This document shows positions 25,359-32,983 of a stretch of DNA of 64,000 nt, one piece after another. Position 1 is the stretch's first letter. The number at the start of each line of letters is the position of its first letter. The notes under the pieces were generated by a model. The model was not told the DNA's origin. It saw only the letters and a list, made by a program, of their open reading frames with translations, and ran no database searches. The position numbers were made by a program, and so were the translations under genes. The DNA is from Hydrogenophaga flava NBRC 102514 (GTDB lineage Bacteria; Pseudomonadota; Gammaproteobacteria; Burkholderiales; Burkholderiaceae_C): NCBI RefSeq assembly GCF_001571145.1, contig NZ_BCTF01000010.1, forward strand, positions 96,256 through 160,255, written 5' to 3'.

Positions 25359-26468
25359 ATGCGACAGCCTCACCCCTTCTTCCTCCACGCCTGGCTCGGC
25401 GCCCTGCTCCTCTTCATGCTGGCGCCCTGGCTGCCGGCACACGCGTCCGGGGCGGACTGGGACCAGGCGCTGGACCGGATCGAGGCCCAGGGCCTCAACA
25501 TCCACAGCGTGCTCGTGATGCACGGTGACCGCCTCGTCGCCGAGCGCTACCGCAGCGGTCAGGACAGGGGCCTCTACAGCCTCTGGTCATCCCGCCGGCA
25601 CTTCGGCCCCGACGACCTGCACGACATGCGCTCCATCAGCAAGAGCGTGGTCGGCCTGGTGTACGGCGTGCTGCTGGCGCGTCAGGAGGTACCCGGACTG
25701 GACACGCCGGTCGCGTCGCTGTATCCCGACCATCCGGCACTCGATCAACCACCGAAGAACGCGATCCGCATCCGGGACCTGCTGACCATGAGCGCCGGGC
25801 TGGCCTGGGACGAACCGTCCCCCGTGCGGCGCACACCCGACGACGACCAGACGCCCCTGGTCTGGACCAGCTCGTTCTATGCCACCGTCTTCGGGCGCGA
25901 GGTCGTGGCCCGTCCGGGCGAGACCTTCGTCTACAGCGGCGGACTGACTTCGGTGCTGGTCGATGTCATCGAGCGGTCCACCGGCCGTCCCTGGGCCGAG
26001 GTGGTCGACACCGAGCTGTTCCAGCCGCTGGGCATCCAGACCTGGACCTGGAGCCGGGACCTGCGCGGCCGCCCGCTCGCCCACGCCGGTCTGCGCCTGC
26101 GCCCGCGCGATCTGCTGAAGATCGGCGTGCTGGTGTTGCAGCAAGGTCGGTGGCAAGGCCGGCAACTGGTGCCATCGGCCTGGGTCGAAGCCGCGACATC
26201 GACCCAGATCAGGGCCAGCGCCCGCCTGGGCTACGGCTACCAGTGGTGGACCAGCGAGCAGACGGTGGCAGGCCAGTCGTGGCCGGTGATCCAGGCCATC
26301 GGCAACGGGGGCCAGAGGCTGTACGTGGTGCCCGGACTCGACCTGGTGGTGGCCATGACGGCCGGCGACTACGGTCAGCCCGACATCCTGGCCGCCGAGG
26401 ACGACCTGTTTGCCGCGCTGCTGGGGCTCGCCGCGCGCGAGGCTCAACCCGCGGCGACCGCCAGGTAG
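25359..26468 (+). CDS. Serine hydrolase, beta-lactamase (class C/PBP4*) family
   Basis: A 369-residue exported serine hydrolase. A signal peptide is clear (hydrophobic AWLGALLLFMLAPWL, cleavage near PAHAS, residue 30). The active-site SxxK is SISK (Ser92-Lys95) in DMRSISKSVVGL, the Tyr motif is the YSG of FVYSGGLTSVL, and the third box lies near IQAIGNGGQRLYVV (GNGG). The arrangement matches 6-aminohexanoate-dimer hydrolase/esterase-like members more than true beta-lactamases. An upstream ATG at 25317 is possible but would put extra residues before the signal peptide. The 3' end overlaps the convergent TetR gene by 25 bases. Confidence 0.88.
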   Translation: MRQPHPFFLHAWLGALLLFMLAPWLPAHASGADWDQALDRIEAQGLNIHSVLVMHGDRLVAERYRSGQDRGLYSLWSSRRHFGPDDLHDMRSISKSVVGLVYGVLLARQEVPGLDTPVASLYPDHPALDQPPKNAIRIRDLLTMSAGLAWDEPSPVRRTPDDDQTPLVWTSSFYATVFGREVVARPGETFVYSGGLTSVLVDVIERSTGRPWAEVVDTELFQPLGIQTWTWSRDLRGRPLAHAGLRLRPRDLLKIGVLVLQQGRWQGRQLVPSAWVEAATSTQIRASARLGYGYQWWTSEQTVAGQSWPVIQAIGNGGQRLYVVPGLDLVVAMTAGDYGQPDILAAEDDLFAALLGLAAREAQPAATAR

Positions 26469-27070
26469 GCACGGACCAGACAAACCGCCTCGTCTTCCAG
26501 CGCCTGGTCGGACACGGGCAGTGCCTCGGCGTCTTCGGTCAACGCCCGGGCGACACCCAGTACGGCGCGCGAGATGACAAAGAGCTGGGCTTCGGTGAGC
26601 GACAGACCGCCCAGCGGCCCGCCTGGATGACCGGCAATCATCGCCACCTGGGCTCGCACCTGCTCTGCATCATCGGCCGCCAAGCCAGCCCCGAAGTAGG
26701 CACTCAGCAGAGTTCTGCGCAGCCCCACATCGAGCCGATGGCGCTGAAACAGCGCGCGAACGATGCCGCGCACCGGGTCGGTGTTCTGCTCGGAGGCCGC
26801 CTGCAGCGCATCCGCCAAGGCCTGCCGATCGGCCTTCAGCAGCCGGCGCGCCAGCGCAACGAGGATGGACTGCTTGTTGGGAAAGTAGCCGTAGAGCGTC
26901 CCGATGCTGACGCCTGCCCGCTCGGCAATGCGGTTGGTGTTGAACCCCGAAAGACCCTGCTGGAGCAACTGCCACGCCGCATCCAGGATCACGGCCACGG
27001 TTTCGTGCGCCCGCTCCTGGCGGGGGCTGCGGCGTGAGAGCACGGAGCGGAGCTTCTTCTGGGTGGTCAT
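26444..27070 (-). CDS. TetR family transcriptional regulator
   Basis: A 208-residue one-domain-plus-ligand-domain repressor. The N-terminal helix-turn-helix is GFNTNRIAERAGVSIGTLYGYFPNK, given here only in outline (residues ~40-65), with the typical LYGYF recognition helix. The C-terminal domain is helical, ligand unknown. The ATG at 27070 follows GAGAAT at seven bases and has no Shine-Dalgarno. It diverges from the small membrane protein at 27115 with only 44 bases between starts, so it probably controls that gene and itself. It overlaps the serine hydrolase 3' end. Confidence 0.9.
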   Translation of the reverse strand: MTTQKKLRSVLSRRSPRQERAHETVAVILDAAWQLLQQGLSGFNTNRIAERAGVSIGTLYGYFPNKQSILVALARRLLKADRQALADALQAASEQNTDPVRGIVRALFQRHRLDVGLRRTLLSAYFGAGLAADDAEQVRAQVAMIAGHPGGPLGGLSLTEAQLFVISRAVLGVARALTEDAEALPVSDQALEDEAVCLVRAYLAVAAG

Positions 27071-27077
27071 GGGCCGC

Positions 27078-27083
27078 ATTCTC
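27078..27083 (-). promoter_or_regulatory. -10-like hexamer GAGAAT, 7 bases before the tetR-type start
   Basis: GAGAAT-GCGGCCC-ATG on the minus strand, and 20 bases away on the plus strand CACAAT-GCGGCC-ATG for the divergent gene. The two predicted promoters lie back to back in 44 bases, where one bound repressor could block both. Confidence 0.35.
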
Positions 27084-27102
27084 GACTTCCACAGGCACAC
27101 GC

Positions 27103-27108
27103 CACAAT
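27103..27108 (+). promoter_or_regulatory. -10-like hexamer CACAAT, 6 bases before the membrane-protein start
   Basis: CACAAT-GCGGCC-ATG, no Shine-Dalgarno; a leaderless candidate facing the tetR-type promoter. Confidence 0.35.
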
Positions 27109-27114
27109 GCGGCC

Positions 27115-27630
27115 ATGACGACACCCAACCACGACGACACCGCCCGCAGCAGCCGGCGCAGACGCTGGGTGCGGCTGGGCGCCAAGACCGTGCACGACCT
27201 CGCGTCCATCACCTTCGGCGGCGCGCTGGTCGCCTGCATCGTGCTCAACCAGATGGTGCCGCGCGACACGCTGGCCGAATTCGCCGCCGCGCGGGCGCTG
27301 CACGCCACCATCGCACAGTACCTGCTGGTGCCTTCCATGGCCGTGGTGGTGCTCAGCGGCCTGCTGGCCCTGGCCGCCACCCGGGCTTACATGGGCGCGG
27401 GCTGGGCCTGGCTCAAGGCACTGCTGGGCCTGAGCGTGTTCGAAGCCACGCTGGTGGTGGTCGGCTCGAAGGAGAAGCAGGCCGCCGTCGTCGCCGCCTA
27501 CACCGACCCCGCGCAGCTGGAGACCCTGCTGCGCTCCGAGCGCAACACCCTGTGGCTGCTGGTCGTGCTGGCCGCCATCAACGTGGTGCTGGCCGTGTGG
27601 CGGCCGCGGCTCGGTCCGAAGGAGCGCTGA
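27115..27630 (+). CDS. Small inner-membrane protein with four predicted helices (DUF2269-like?)
   Basis: A 171-residue protein with a basic, hydrophilic first 25 residues and about four hydrophobic segments (SITFGGALVACIVLN; YLLVPSMAVVVLSGLLALAA; WLKALLGLSVFEATLVVV; LWLLVVLAAINVVLAV), ending in a charged tail. The layout resembles DUF2269-type membrane proteins, but I do not recognise it with certainty. It is divergent from the TetR gene, which suggests TetR control, and 67 bases upstream of the DUF1499 gene. No function is assigned. Confidence 0.75.
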   Translation: MTTPNHDDTARSSRRRRWVRLGAKTVHDLASITFGGALVACIVLNQMVPRDTLAEFAAARALHATIAQYLLVPSMAVVVLSGLLALAATRAYMGAGWAWLKALLGLSVFEATLVVVGSKEKQAAVVAAYTDPAQLETLLRSERNTLWLLVVLAAINVVLAVWRPRLGPKER

Positions 27631-27697
27631 GCCACCGCCTCCGCCCACCCCGAACTCGCCACTGCACGATCGGCACACACCACCCCGGAGAAACCTC

Positions 27698-28201
27698 ATG
27701 ACCCTGCTCAAATGGATTGCGTTCGCCCTGCTCGCCCTGGCTATCGCCGCGGCACTGGCCGGACAACTCGGACTGCTCGGCGGGAGCATGCCCGGAGACC
27801 TGGGCGTGAAGGATGGCCGGCTCAAACCGCCGTCCACAACGCCCAACAGCGTCAGCAGCCAGGCCGGCCTCTACCCCGACCACCCCATGCGCGCCTACGC
27901 TGAGATTCCGCCGCTGCCCCTCCAAGGCGACGGCCCCGCCACCCTGGCGCGGCTCCGGCAGTTGCTGCAGGCCATGCCCGGCGTGAAGATCGTCCAGGAC
28001 AACGGCGATGGCTACCTGTACGCGCAATGCACCACGCGCTGGATGAAGTTCGTCGACGACCTCGAACTCTGGGTCGACCCGGTGAACCAGGTGGTGCAGG
28101 TGCGCTCGGCCTCACGCGTGGGGCGCAAGGACTTCGGGGTGAACCGGGAGCGGGTGGAGGGGCTGCGGGCGGGGTTGGCCAGGGAAGGCGGAAGGCCCTA
28201 G
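27698..28201 (+). CDS. DUF1499 family protein
   Basis: A 167-residue protein with an N-terminal hydrophobic segment (residues 5-28; signal anchor) and the DUF1499 domain: NSVSSQA at the start of the domain (usually N-C/S-VSS), YAQCTTRWMKFVDDLEL, and VQVRSASRVGRKDFGVNRERV at the end. Function unknown; the domain is probably periplasmic. GGAGAAA lies eight bases before the ATG. It may be co-transcribed with the gene at 27115. The stop lies three bases from the stop of the convergent lipoprotein gene. Confidence 0.87.
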   Translation: MTLLKWIAFALLALAIAAALAGQLGLLGGSMPGDLGVKDGRLKPPSTTPNSVSSQAGLYPDHPMRAYAEIPPLPLQGDGPATLARLRQLLQAMPGVKIVQDNGDGYLYAQCTTRWMKFVDDLELWVDPVNQVVQVRSASRVGRKDFGVNRERVEGLRAGLAREGGRP

Positions 28202-28204
28202 GCC

Positions 28205-28927
28205 CTAGCCCCGAGGCCCCGTGTCTGCAGACGGCATCCGCGGAGACGTGCTGTCGAGAGGCCCCTCAAACAAACCCAACCGTCCAATCAAGTCCAACAC
28301 CACGCCATCAATCTGCGCACGTATCGCGTCGCGGACAGCACCATCCACCCTGGGTTGCAAGAGTGGCCCTTTTTCAAGCGCCACAAAGGGGAGGCGCTGG
28401 AAGCTTTCTGAAGACACGATCTGAACCTCTTGCGGGTAAGACGGATTCAGGATGCGGGCATCCAGTTGGACATAGGTCGCTGATGCGGCCTCCAAGCCCA
28501 ACCATGTGTGCTGACGGAGTCCAATCCCGCTGACGTAAGGAGGCCGGTTGAACACCTTGTCCGGGCCATACCCTGGGGCAATGACCAGCACGACCTCATT
28601 GGTGGTGTCGATCATCTGGGCCAGGTTGACCTGTGTTCCTGGCTGAAGAACAAGCGCCCTGGCCTTCCGCCCTGTCTGACGCAGCACGGCCACGCTTCGC
28701 TCTTCGATCCAGTGCTTGATGGACCAATCCGGGTTCGAATGAGTGGCCGACTCGTTGTTCAACAGGATCGTCCCCACCCAGGACAACGACAGGTCATTGG
28801 GAACGTTCACCACCACGACAACGCCTTTGTCTCCCACTTGCGACCTGATCCGCACAGGATCGGCAGTCCCGCACCCTGAGAGGACCGCAGAAACGGCCAG
28901 CCACATCACCAAAACCAGACTTCTCAT
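28205..28927 (-). CDS. Lipoprotein paralogue 1 of 3, unknown function
   Basis: A 240-residue predicted lipoprotein: lipobox LSGC (Cys19), then GTADP, with no Asp at +2, so sorting to the outer membrane is predicted. It shares with the next two genes a core S-W-x-G-T-x4-NNE (here residues 49-59), a middle VLVIAPGYG followed by GIGLRQHTWLGLEAAS, and a C-terminal helix ending IGRLGLFEG. Compared with its siblings the core reads SWVGTILLNNE, so it is the most diverged copy. It has its own ribosome binding site (AAGGAGAG) and a promoter-like sequence. Family not recognised. Confidence 0.75.
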   Translation of the reverse strand: MRSLVLVMWLAVSAVLSGCGTADPVRIRSQVGDKGVVVVVNVPNDLSLSWVGTILLNNESATHSNPDWSIKHWIEERSVAVLRQTGRKARALVLQPGTQVNLAQMIDTTNEVVLVIAPGYGPDKVFNRPPYVSGIGLRQHTWLGLEAASATYVQLDARILNPSYPQEVQIVSSESFQRLPFVALEKGPLLQPRVDGAVRDAIRAQIDGVVLDLIGRLGLFEGPLDSTSPRMPSADTGPRG

Positions 28928-28955
28928 CTTCTCTCCTTCTTTTCAGTCCCAGCAA

Positions 28956-28983
28956 GTTGTATGAGCTCTATGGAAAACTGCAA
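28956..28983 (-). promoter_or_regulatory. Candidate promoter of lipoprotein paralogue 1
   Basis: On the minus strand TTGCAG (28983-28978), a 16-base spacer and TACAAC (28961-28956), about 28 bases before the ATG at 28927. It lies in the 81-base gap after paralogue 2 and would give paralogue 1 its own transcript. Confidence 0.4.
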
Positions 28984-29008
28984 TGGAGCCGGCAGCGGGG
29001 AGTCCGAA

Positions 29009-29659
29009 TCAGATCAGTCCAAGCTGCTGCAGGATGGCGCGCACAGAGCCTTTGACCTGGTCACGCACCGATCCTGCAACGGCCTCTTCGCTCTCAGGCT
29101 TGAGCTTGGCGCCGGTGTCGAGCACGGGGGTCGGCAACGCGACGGAAGACAGCTCCACCACCCTGGCCACGGATTGGCCCGACTTCAGATCGATCAGATC
29201 TCCTTCCAGCGAGGCAAAGGTGCTCACCAGCGGTTTCAGGCCCAGCGCGCTGTGCTGGTGGATGCCGACCCCGTTGAGCGGGGTGTCCTGATACCTCACG
29301 GGCGCAATCACCAGCACCAGATCCTCGGTCAGGACACCACCCTTCAACAGATCGGCCTTGGACATGGCGGGCAGTGCGCGAATGTTCACCGCCCGGTACG
29401 GCCCCGTGGCGGGCATCGCGCCGCGAATCGCGTCCTCCGCCGTCTTGGGCAATTGCCAGGCGGGCCTTTCCGTGCGGTCAAATTCGTTGTTGAAGACGGT
29501 CGTTCCAAGCCACGACGCTTCAACCCGGTCATTGACCAGAGACACCACCGCCAGCGACTTACCCCCAACCTGCTGCCGGACCAGCGCCGGGTCAACGCTG
29601 GCACAGCCGCCCAACAACGCGGCGGCCGCGAGCAACACCATCCAAAGGCGACGAGCCAT
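29009..29659 (-). CDS. Lipoprotein paralogue 2 of 3, unknown function
   Basis: A 216-residue predicted lipoprotein: MARRLWMV, hydrophobic core, lipobox LGGC (Cys19), +2 Ala, so outer-membrane sorting is predicted. The family core is SWLGTTVFNNEF (residues 49-60). The middle has VLVIAPVRYQD and GVGIHQHSALGLKPL, and the C-terminus is the helix VRAILQQLGLI. It aligns with the neighbours at 28205-28927 and 29756-30640 over the full length. Start: ATG with GGGAGGAAAG upstream; the longer frame to 29734 has no such site. CATAAT (29705-29700) is a possible -10. It is the shortest copy. Confidence 0.75.
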   Translation of the reverse strand: MARRLWMVLLAAAALLGGCASVDPALVRQQVGGKSLAVVSLVNDRVEASWLGTTVFNNEFDRTERPAWQLPKTAEDAIRGAMPATGPYRAVNIRALPAMSKADLLKGGVLTEDLVLVIAPVRYQDTPLNGVGIHQHSALGLKPLVSTFASLEGDLIDLKSGQSVARVVELSSVALPTPVLDTGAKLKPESEEAVAGSVRDQVKGSVRAILQQLGLI

Positions 29660-29755
29660 GATTCTTTCCTCCCTGAACAGGACTTGATTGAGACGGCGCA
29701 TTATGGGGCGCTCCGTCCGCTCCAGGCTGCCCAAGCATGCAGCGCGAGACCGCTC

Positions 29756-30640
29756 TCAAGGCCTTGGGTCAGCACTTCCCGATGGCCCCGGAATCCCCCG
29801 CCCTTCCACCGTCGTCGGCGCCACCGGATGGGCGCTCGCTGACGGCCTGACGGGCTGCGCCGCCGGGGCTGCTGCGGGAGGTGCGACGGGCGCCGCCGAT
29901 GGCGCAGGCGCCGCGGCGGGTGCCGGTGCCGGCACCATCGCCTTGCCCAGCCCCAACTGACTCACCAGGCTCTGCAACGCCGCATCCACCTGCACCTTCA
30001 GCGACTCGCGCGCGGCGGCCGCCACGTCCTCGTTGAGCCGCGGGCCGGTCAGCAGGGCCGGCGCGGGCACGCGCTGGGCGGTGTGCACCGTGGCTTCGCC
30101 GAGCACCGCGCCGAAGGTGCTGGGCACCAGCAGGTCGGCGCGCAGCGAGACGTGCGCGGCGGATTCGGTGTTCACCCGCACGATGCTGCGCTGGGCGATG
30201 CCCAGCCCGTTGAATCCCTCGCGGGTGGCCCAGAGGCTGTCGCCCGAGGGCGCGGCCGAGAGCAGCAGCACATGGTCGGTGGGGGTCTTGAGCTCCTTCA
30301 GCTCCTTGAGCGCTTCTTCGCGGCGGGTCGAGGTGATGGTGACGCGCTGCACGCTGGAGAAGCGCCCCGAGGCCTTGAGCAGTTCCACCGTGCTGTTTTC
30401 CAGCTGCTCCTTGAGCCCCCAGCCGGGCACGAAGGCTTCGCCGAATTCGTTGTTGAACGGCGTGGTGCCGCGCCAGGACAGGCGCAGCGTGGTGCCCACG
30501 GTGCTGATGACGGTGATGGAGCGGCCCTGTAGCCGCGCCTGCACGCTGGGTTTGTCGACGGTGGCGCAGCCGGCCAGGCCCAGGCTGGCCAGCGGCAGGG
30601 AGGAAGAACGGAGCAGGAGCTGTCGGCGGGTGATCGGCAT
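29756..30640 (-). CDS. Lipoprotein paralogue 3 of 3 with Tat-like signal and Pro/Ala tail
   Basis: A 294-residue member of the same family. The signal differs from its siblings: ITRRQLLLRSS is a twin-arginine motif (Arg5-Arg6), leading to lipobox LAGC (Cys25), so it may be a Tat-exported lipoprotein. The core SWRGTTPFNNEF lies at residues 55-66, the middle at GLGIAQRSIVRVNTESAA, and the family C-terminal helix LQSLVSQLGLG is followed by about 60 residues of Pro/Ala-rich low complexity absent from the other copies. The gene follows the HAD phosphatase gene by nine bases, so it is probably the end of the rhodanese-ychJ-HAD operon. Confidence 0.78.
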   Translation of the reverse strand: MPITRRQLLLRSSSLPLASLGLAGCATVDKPSVQARLQGRSITVISTVGTTLRLSWRGTTPFNNEFGEAFVPGWGLKEQLENSTVELLKASGRFSSVQRVTITSTRREEALKELKELKTPTDHVLLLSAAPSGDSLWATREGFNGLGIAQRSIVRVNTESAAHVSLRADLLVPSTFGAVLGEATVHTAQRVPAPALLTGPRLNEDVAAAARESLKVQVDAALQSLVSQLGLGKAMVPAPAPAAAPAPSAAPVAPPAAAPAAQPVRPSASAHPVAPTTVEGRGIPGPSGSADPRP

Positions 30641-30649
30641 GGCCTGTTT

Positions 30650-31312
30650 TTACCGCAGCGGCGACAGGTGGTGCACCAGCTCGCCCATGTGGTGCATCAC
30701 CCGCGCCACCGGCAGGTCGCCGAAAGCGCGGCCGTCACCATGCTGGCAGTAGCCCCAGACGGTGGCGCCGGCAGCCAGTCCGGCCTGCGCGCCAGTGGCG
30801 GTGTCTTCGATCACCAGGCAGCGGGCGGGGTCGACGCCCAGGTGTGCCGCGGCGGCGAGGTAGACGTCGGGGTGCGGCTTGGAGCGCGGCTGGTCGTGGC
30901 CGCTGAAGATGCGCTCGCCGAAGTACGGCGCCATGCCGGCCATGCCGATCTGCATCACCACCTTGGGCCGGTCAGCGCCAGAGGCGCAGGCGATGCGACC
31001 CGCTGTGTGGCCGTGCGCGGCGATGACGGCGTCGAGCGCGCCCTGCACGGTCTGCAGCTCGGCACGCAGGCGCTCGTCGCGGCGGGCGTAGAAGGCTCGC
31101 ATCCACTCGTCGGTGAGCGGCCGGCCGGTCTCGGCCTCGATGCGCGCGCGCTCGTCGCGCACCGCCTTGCCGATGAAGATGCGCTCGCACTCGGCCTGGC
31201 TCAGCGCCCAGCCGGCTTCGTTGAGCACCTGGCGCAGCACGCCGTTGGTGATGGGCTCGCTGTCCACCAGCACGCCATCGCAGTCGAACAGGACCGCGTC
31301 AAACCGTTCCAT
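30650..31312 (-). CDS. HAD family hydrolase (beta-phosphoglucomutase/phosphoglycolate phosphatase-like)
   Basis: A 220-residue haloacid-dehalogenase phosphatase with a helical cap. Motif I FDCDGVLVDSE (nucleophile Asp10, acid/base Asp12), motif II Ser in ACASGADR, motif III Lys in RSKPHPDVY and motif IV IEDTATG are all intact. The cap between motifs I and II is of the C1 beta-PGM type. The ATG overlaps the ychJ stop as ATGA. It is the third gene of rhodanese-ychJ-HAD-lipoprotein, all closely spaced. The substrate is unknown; sugar phosphates or phosphoglycolate are typical. Confidence 0.9.
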   Translation of the reverse strand: MERFDAVLFDCDGVLVDSEPITNGVLRQVLNEAGWALSQAECERIFIGKAVRDERARIEAETGRPLTDEWMRAFYARRDERLRAELQTVQGALDAVIAAHGHTAGRIACASGADRPKVVMQIGMAGMAPYFGERIFSGHDQPRSKPHPDVYLAAAAHLGVDPARCLVIEDTATGAQAGLAAGATVWGYCQHGDGRAFGDLPVARVMHHMGELVHHLSPLR

Positions 31313-31710
31313 CAATGCATGTCTCCGTCAACGTAGTACCAGCGCCCGTCCTCGCGCACGAAGCGGCTGGTTTCGTGCAGGCGCACGCCGCGGCCGCCCA
31401 GGCGCGAACGGGCGACAAACTCGACCTCGGCGTGGTCGGCATCGATCACGCGGTGCCGCTTCACCTCCAGCCCCAGCCATTTCTGCCCCGGCTCCAGCGT
31501 GAGCCCGGTGGGCCGCGTGCTGGCGTGCCAACTGACCTCCAGGTAGCCCACGCGCCCGAGCACGAAGGCGCTGTAGCGCGAGCGCATCAGGCACTCGGCG
31601 TCGGGCGCGGGAGTGTCGTGGTCGAGGTAGCGGCCGCAGCAAGCCTCATAGGCTGTCGCGCGGCCGCGCGCATCGGTGCGGCCACAGGGGCAAGCGAGGC
31701 CTATGCTCAT
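31312..31710 (-). CDS. YchJ family SEC-C-type protein
   Basis: A 132-residue YchJ-family protein. The N-terminus has a cysteine cluster, CPCGR...YEACCGRYL, of the SEC-C-like zinc type, then LMRSRYSAFVLG, the family hallmark. The C-terminal NTF2-like domain ends with FVREDGRWYYVDGD. Function is unknown. The ATG overlaps the rhodanese stop as ATGA, and its own stop overlaps the HAD start, so all three are translationally coupled. The second SEC-C zinc motif found at the C-terminus in longer members is absent here. Confidence 0.88.
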   Translation of the reverse strand: MSIGLACPCGRTDARGRATAYEACCGRYLDHDTPAPDAECLMRSRYSAFVLGRVGYLEVSWHASTRPTGLTLEPGQKWLGLEVKRHRVIDADHAEVEFVARSRLGGRGVRLHETSRFVREDGRWYYVDGDMH

Positions 31711-32138
31711 CCACGCGCCGCCTTGCTGGCGGCCTTGTGCGCCTCCAGCGTTTCGGTGGGCGCGCCCTCTTTCACCCAGGCGGTGAAGCCGCCGTCGATG
31801 TGCGCCACATTGCTCATGCCCATGTCCTGGAGCGCCTTGGTGGCCAGCGCGCTGCGCCATCCGGCGCCGCAGAACAGCACGAACTCCTTGCTCTCGTCGC
31901 CGAACACCGGCTTGAAATAGGGCGACTCGGGGTCGACCCAGAACTCCAGCATGCCGCGCGGCGCGTGCACGCAGCCGGGCACCGTGCCCTCGCGCTCCAG
32001 CTCGCGCGGGTCGCGGATGTCGACCACCTGCAAGCGGGGGTCGCTGCCCAGGCGCGCGCGGACCTGCTCGACGCTGTAGGTGGTGATCTGCGCGTTGGCT
32101 TCATCGACGAGGGCGCGGAAACCTTTGGTGATCGGCAT
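31707..32138 (-). CDS. Rhodanese-like domain protein (sulfurtransferase)
   Basis: A 143-residue single rhodanese domain. The active-site loop is FCGAGWRSA with the catalytic Cys90, and the family start VDIRDPRELEREG (residues 39-51) and the end HIDGGFTAWVKEG are typical. Rhodaneses carry persulfide sulfur on this Cys; the acceptor here is not known. No signal peptide, so cytoplasmic. The ATG has AGGAGACACC upstream. It is the first gene of a four-gene operon and diverges from the glutathione transferase gene (100 bases between starts). Confidence 0.92.
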   Translation of the reverse strand: MPITKGFRALVDEANAQITTYSVEQVRARLGSDPRLQVVDIRDPRELEREGTVPGCVHAPRGMLEFWVDPESPYFKPVFGDESKEFVLFCGAGWRSALATKALQDMGMSNVAHIDGGFTAWVKEGAPTETLEAHKAASKAARG

Positions 32139-32238
32139 GGTGGTGTCTCCTGTCCGGTGGGGTGCGAAAAGGCCATCGTAGCGCGCCCTGCAGGGCCGCC
32201 GCCAAGCTGCTAGGGTGTGGGCCGCAAAGGAGATGACC

Positions 32239-32946
32239 ATGACCGACCTGTCCGCTTTTCCCGTCACCCGCAAGTGGCCCGCACAGCACCCCGACCGCCT
32301 GCAGCTCTACAGCCTGCCCACGCCCAACGGCGTGAAGGTGTCGATCATGCTGGAGGAGTGCGGCCTGCCCTACGAGGTGCACCGCGTGAGCTTCGACACC
32401 AACGACCAGTTCACGCCCGAGTTCCTGTCGATCAACCCGAACAACAAGATCCCCGCCATCCTCGACCCGAATGGCCCCGGCGGCCAGCCGCTGGCGCTGT
32501 GGGAGTCGGGCGCCATCCTGGTCTACCTGGCCGAGAAGACAGGCAAGTTCCTGCCCACCGACCCGGCGCGGCGCTGCGAGACCCTGCAGTGGCTGATGTT
32601 CCAGATGGGCGGCGTGGGCCCGATGTTCGGCCAGGTGGGTTTCTTCACCGTCTTCGGCGGCAAGGACTACGAGGACAAGCGCCCGCGCGACCGCTACACC
32701 GGCGAAACGAAGCGGCTGCTGGGCGTGCTCAACCAGCGCCTGAAGGGCCGCAGCTGGGTCATGGGCGACGAGTACACGATTGCCGACATGGCCATCCTGC
32801 CCTGGGTGCGCAACCTGGTCGAGCGCTACAAGGCGGGCGACCTGGTGGGCTACGGCGAATTCACCGAAGTGCAGCGCGTGCTGGCTGCCTTCGTGGCCCG
32901 GCCGGCGGTGGCCAAGGGCCTGGCCATTCCCGCCGCGCCGAACTGA
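32239..32946 (+). CDS. Glutathione S-transferase, YghU/YfcG-like
   Basis: A 235-residue two-domain GST. The N-terminal thioredoxin-like domain carries YSLPTPNGVKVSIMLEE (the TPNG motif of the Nu-class YghU/YfcG disulfide-bond oxidoreductases), then NPNNKIPAILD (cis-Pro) and ESGAILVYLAEK for the gamma-glutamyl site. The C-terminal domain is all-helical, with YTIADMAILPWVRN. Two ATGs lie close (32233 and 32239); AAGGAG is best placed for 32239. TAGGGT (32211-32216) is a possible -10. It is convergent with trkH across a strong hairpin. Confidence 0.92.
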   Translation: MTDLSAFPVTRKWPAQHPDRLQLYSLPTPNGVKVSIMLEECGLPYEVHRVSFDTNDQFTPEFLSINPNNKIPAILDPNGPGGQPLALWESGAILVYLAEKTGKFLPTDPARRCETLQWLMFQMGGVGPMFGQVGFFTVFGGKDYEDKRPRDRYTGETKRLLGVLNQRLKGRSWVMGDEYTIADMAILPWVRNLVERYKAGDLVGYGEFTEVQRVLAAFVARPAVAKGLAIPAAPN

Positions 32947-32952
32947 GCGCCC

Positions 32953-32983
32953 GCGCTGAAGCCGGCGGCGCCGGCTTCAGCGC
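32953..32983. terminator. Strong hairpin between convergent gst and trkH
   Basis: A perfect 13-bp stem, GCGCTGAAGCCGG / CCGGCTTCAGCGC, with a 5-base loop. It starts seven bases after the gst stop, and the trkH stop codon (32979-32977) lies inside its right arm. No T-tract on either side, but it is the most stable hairpin I noticed in the window and is well placed to end both transcripts. Confidence 0.6.
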
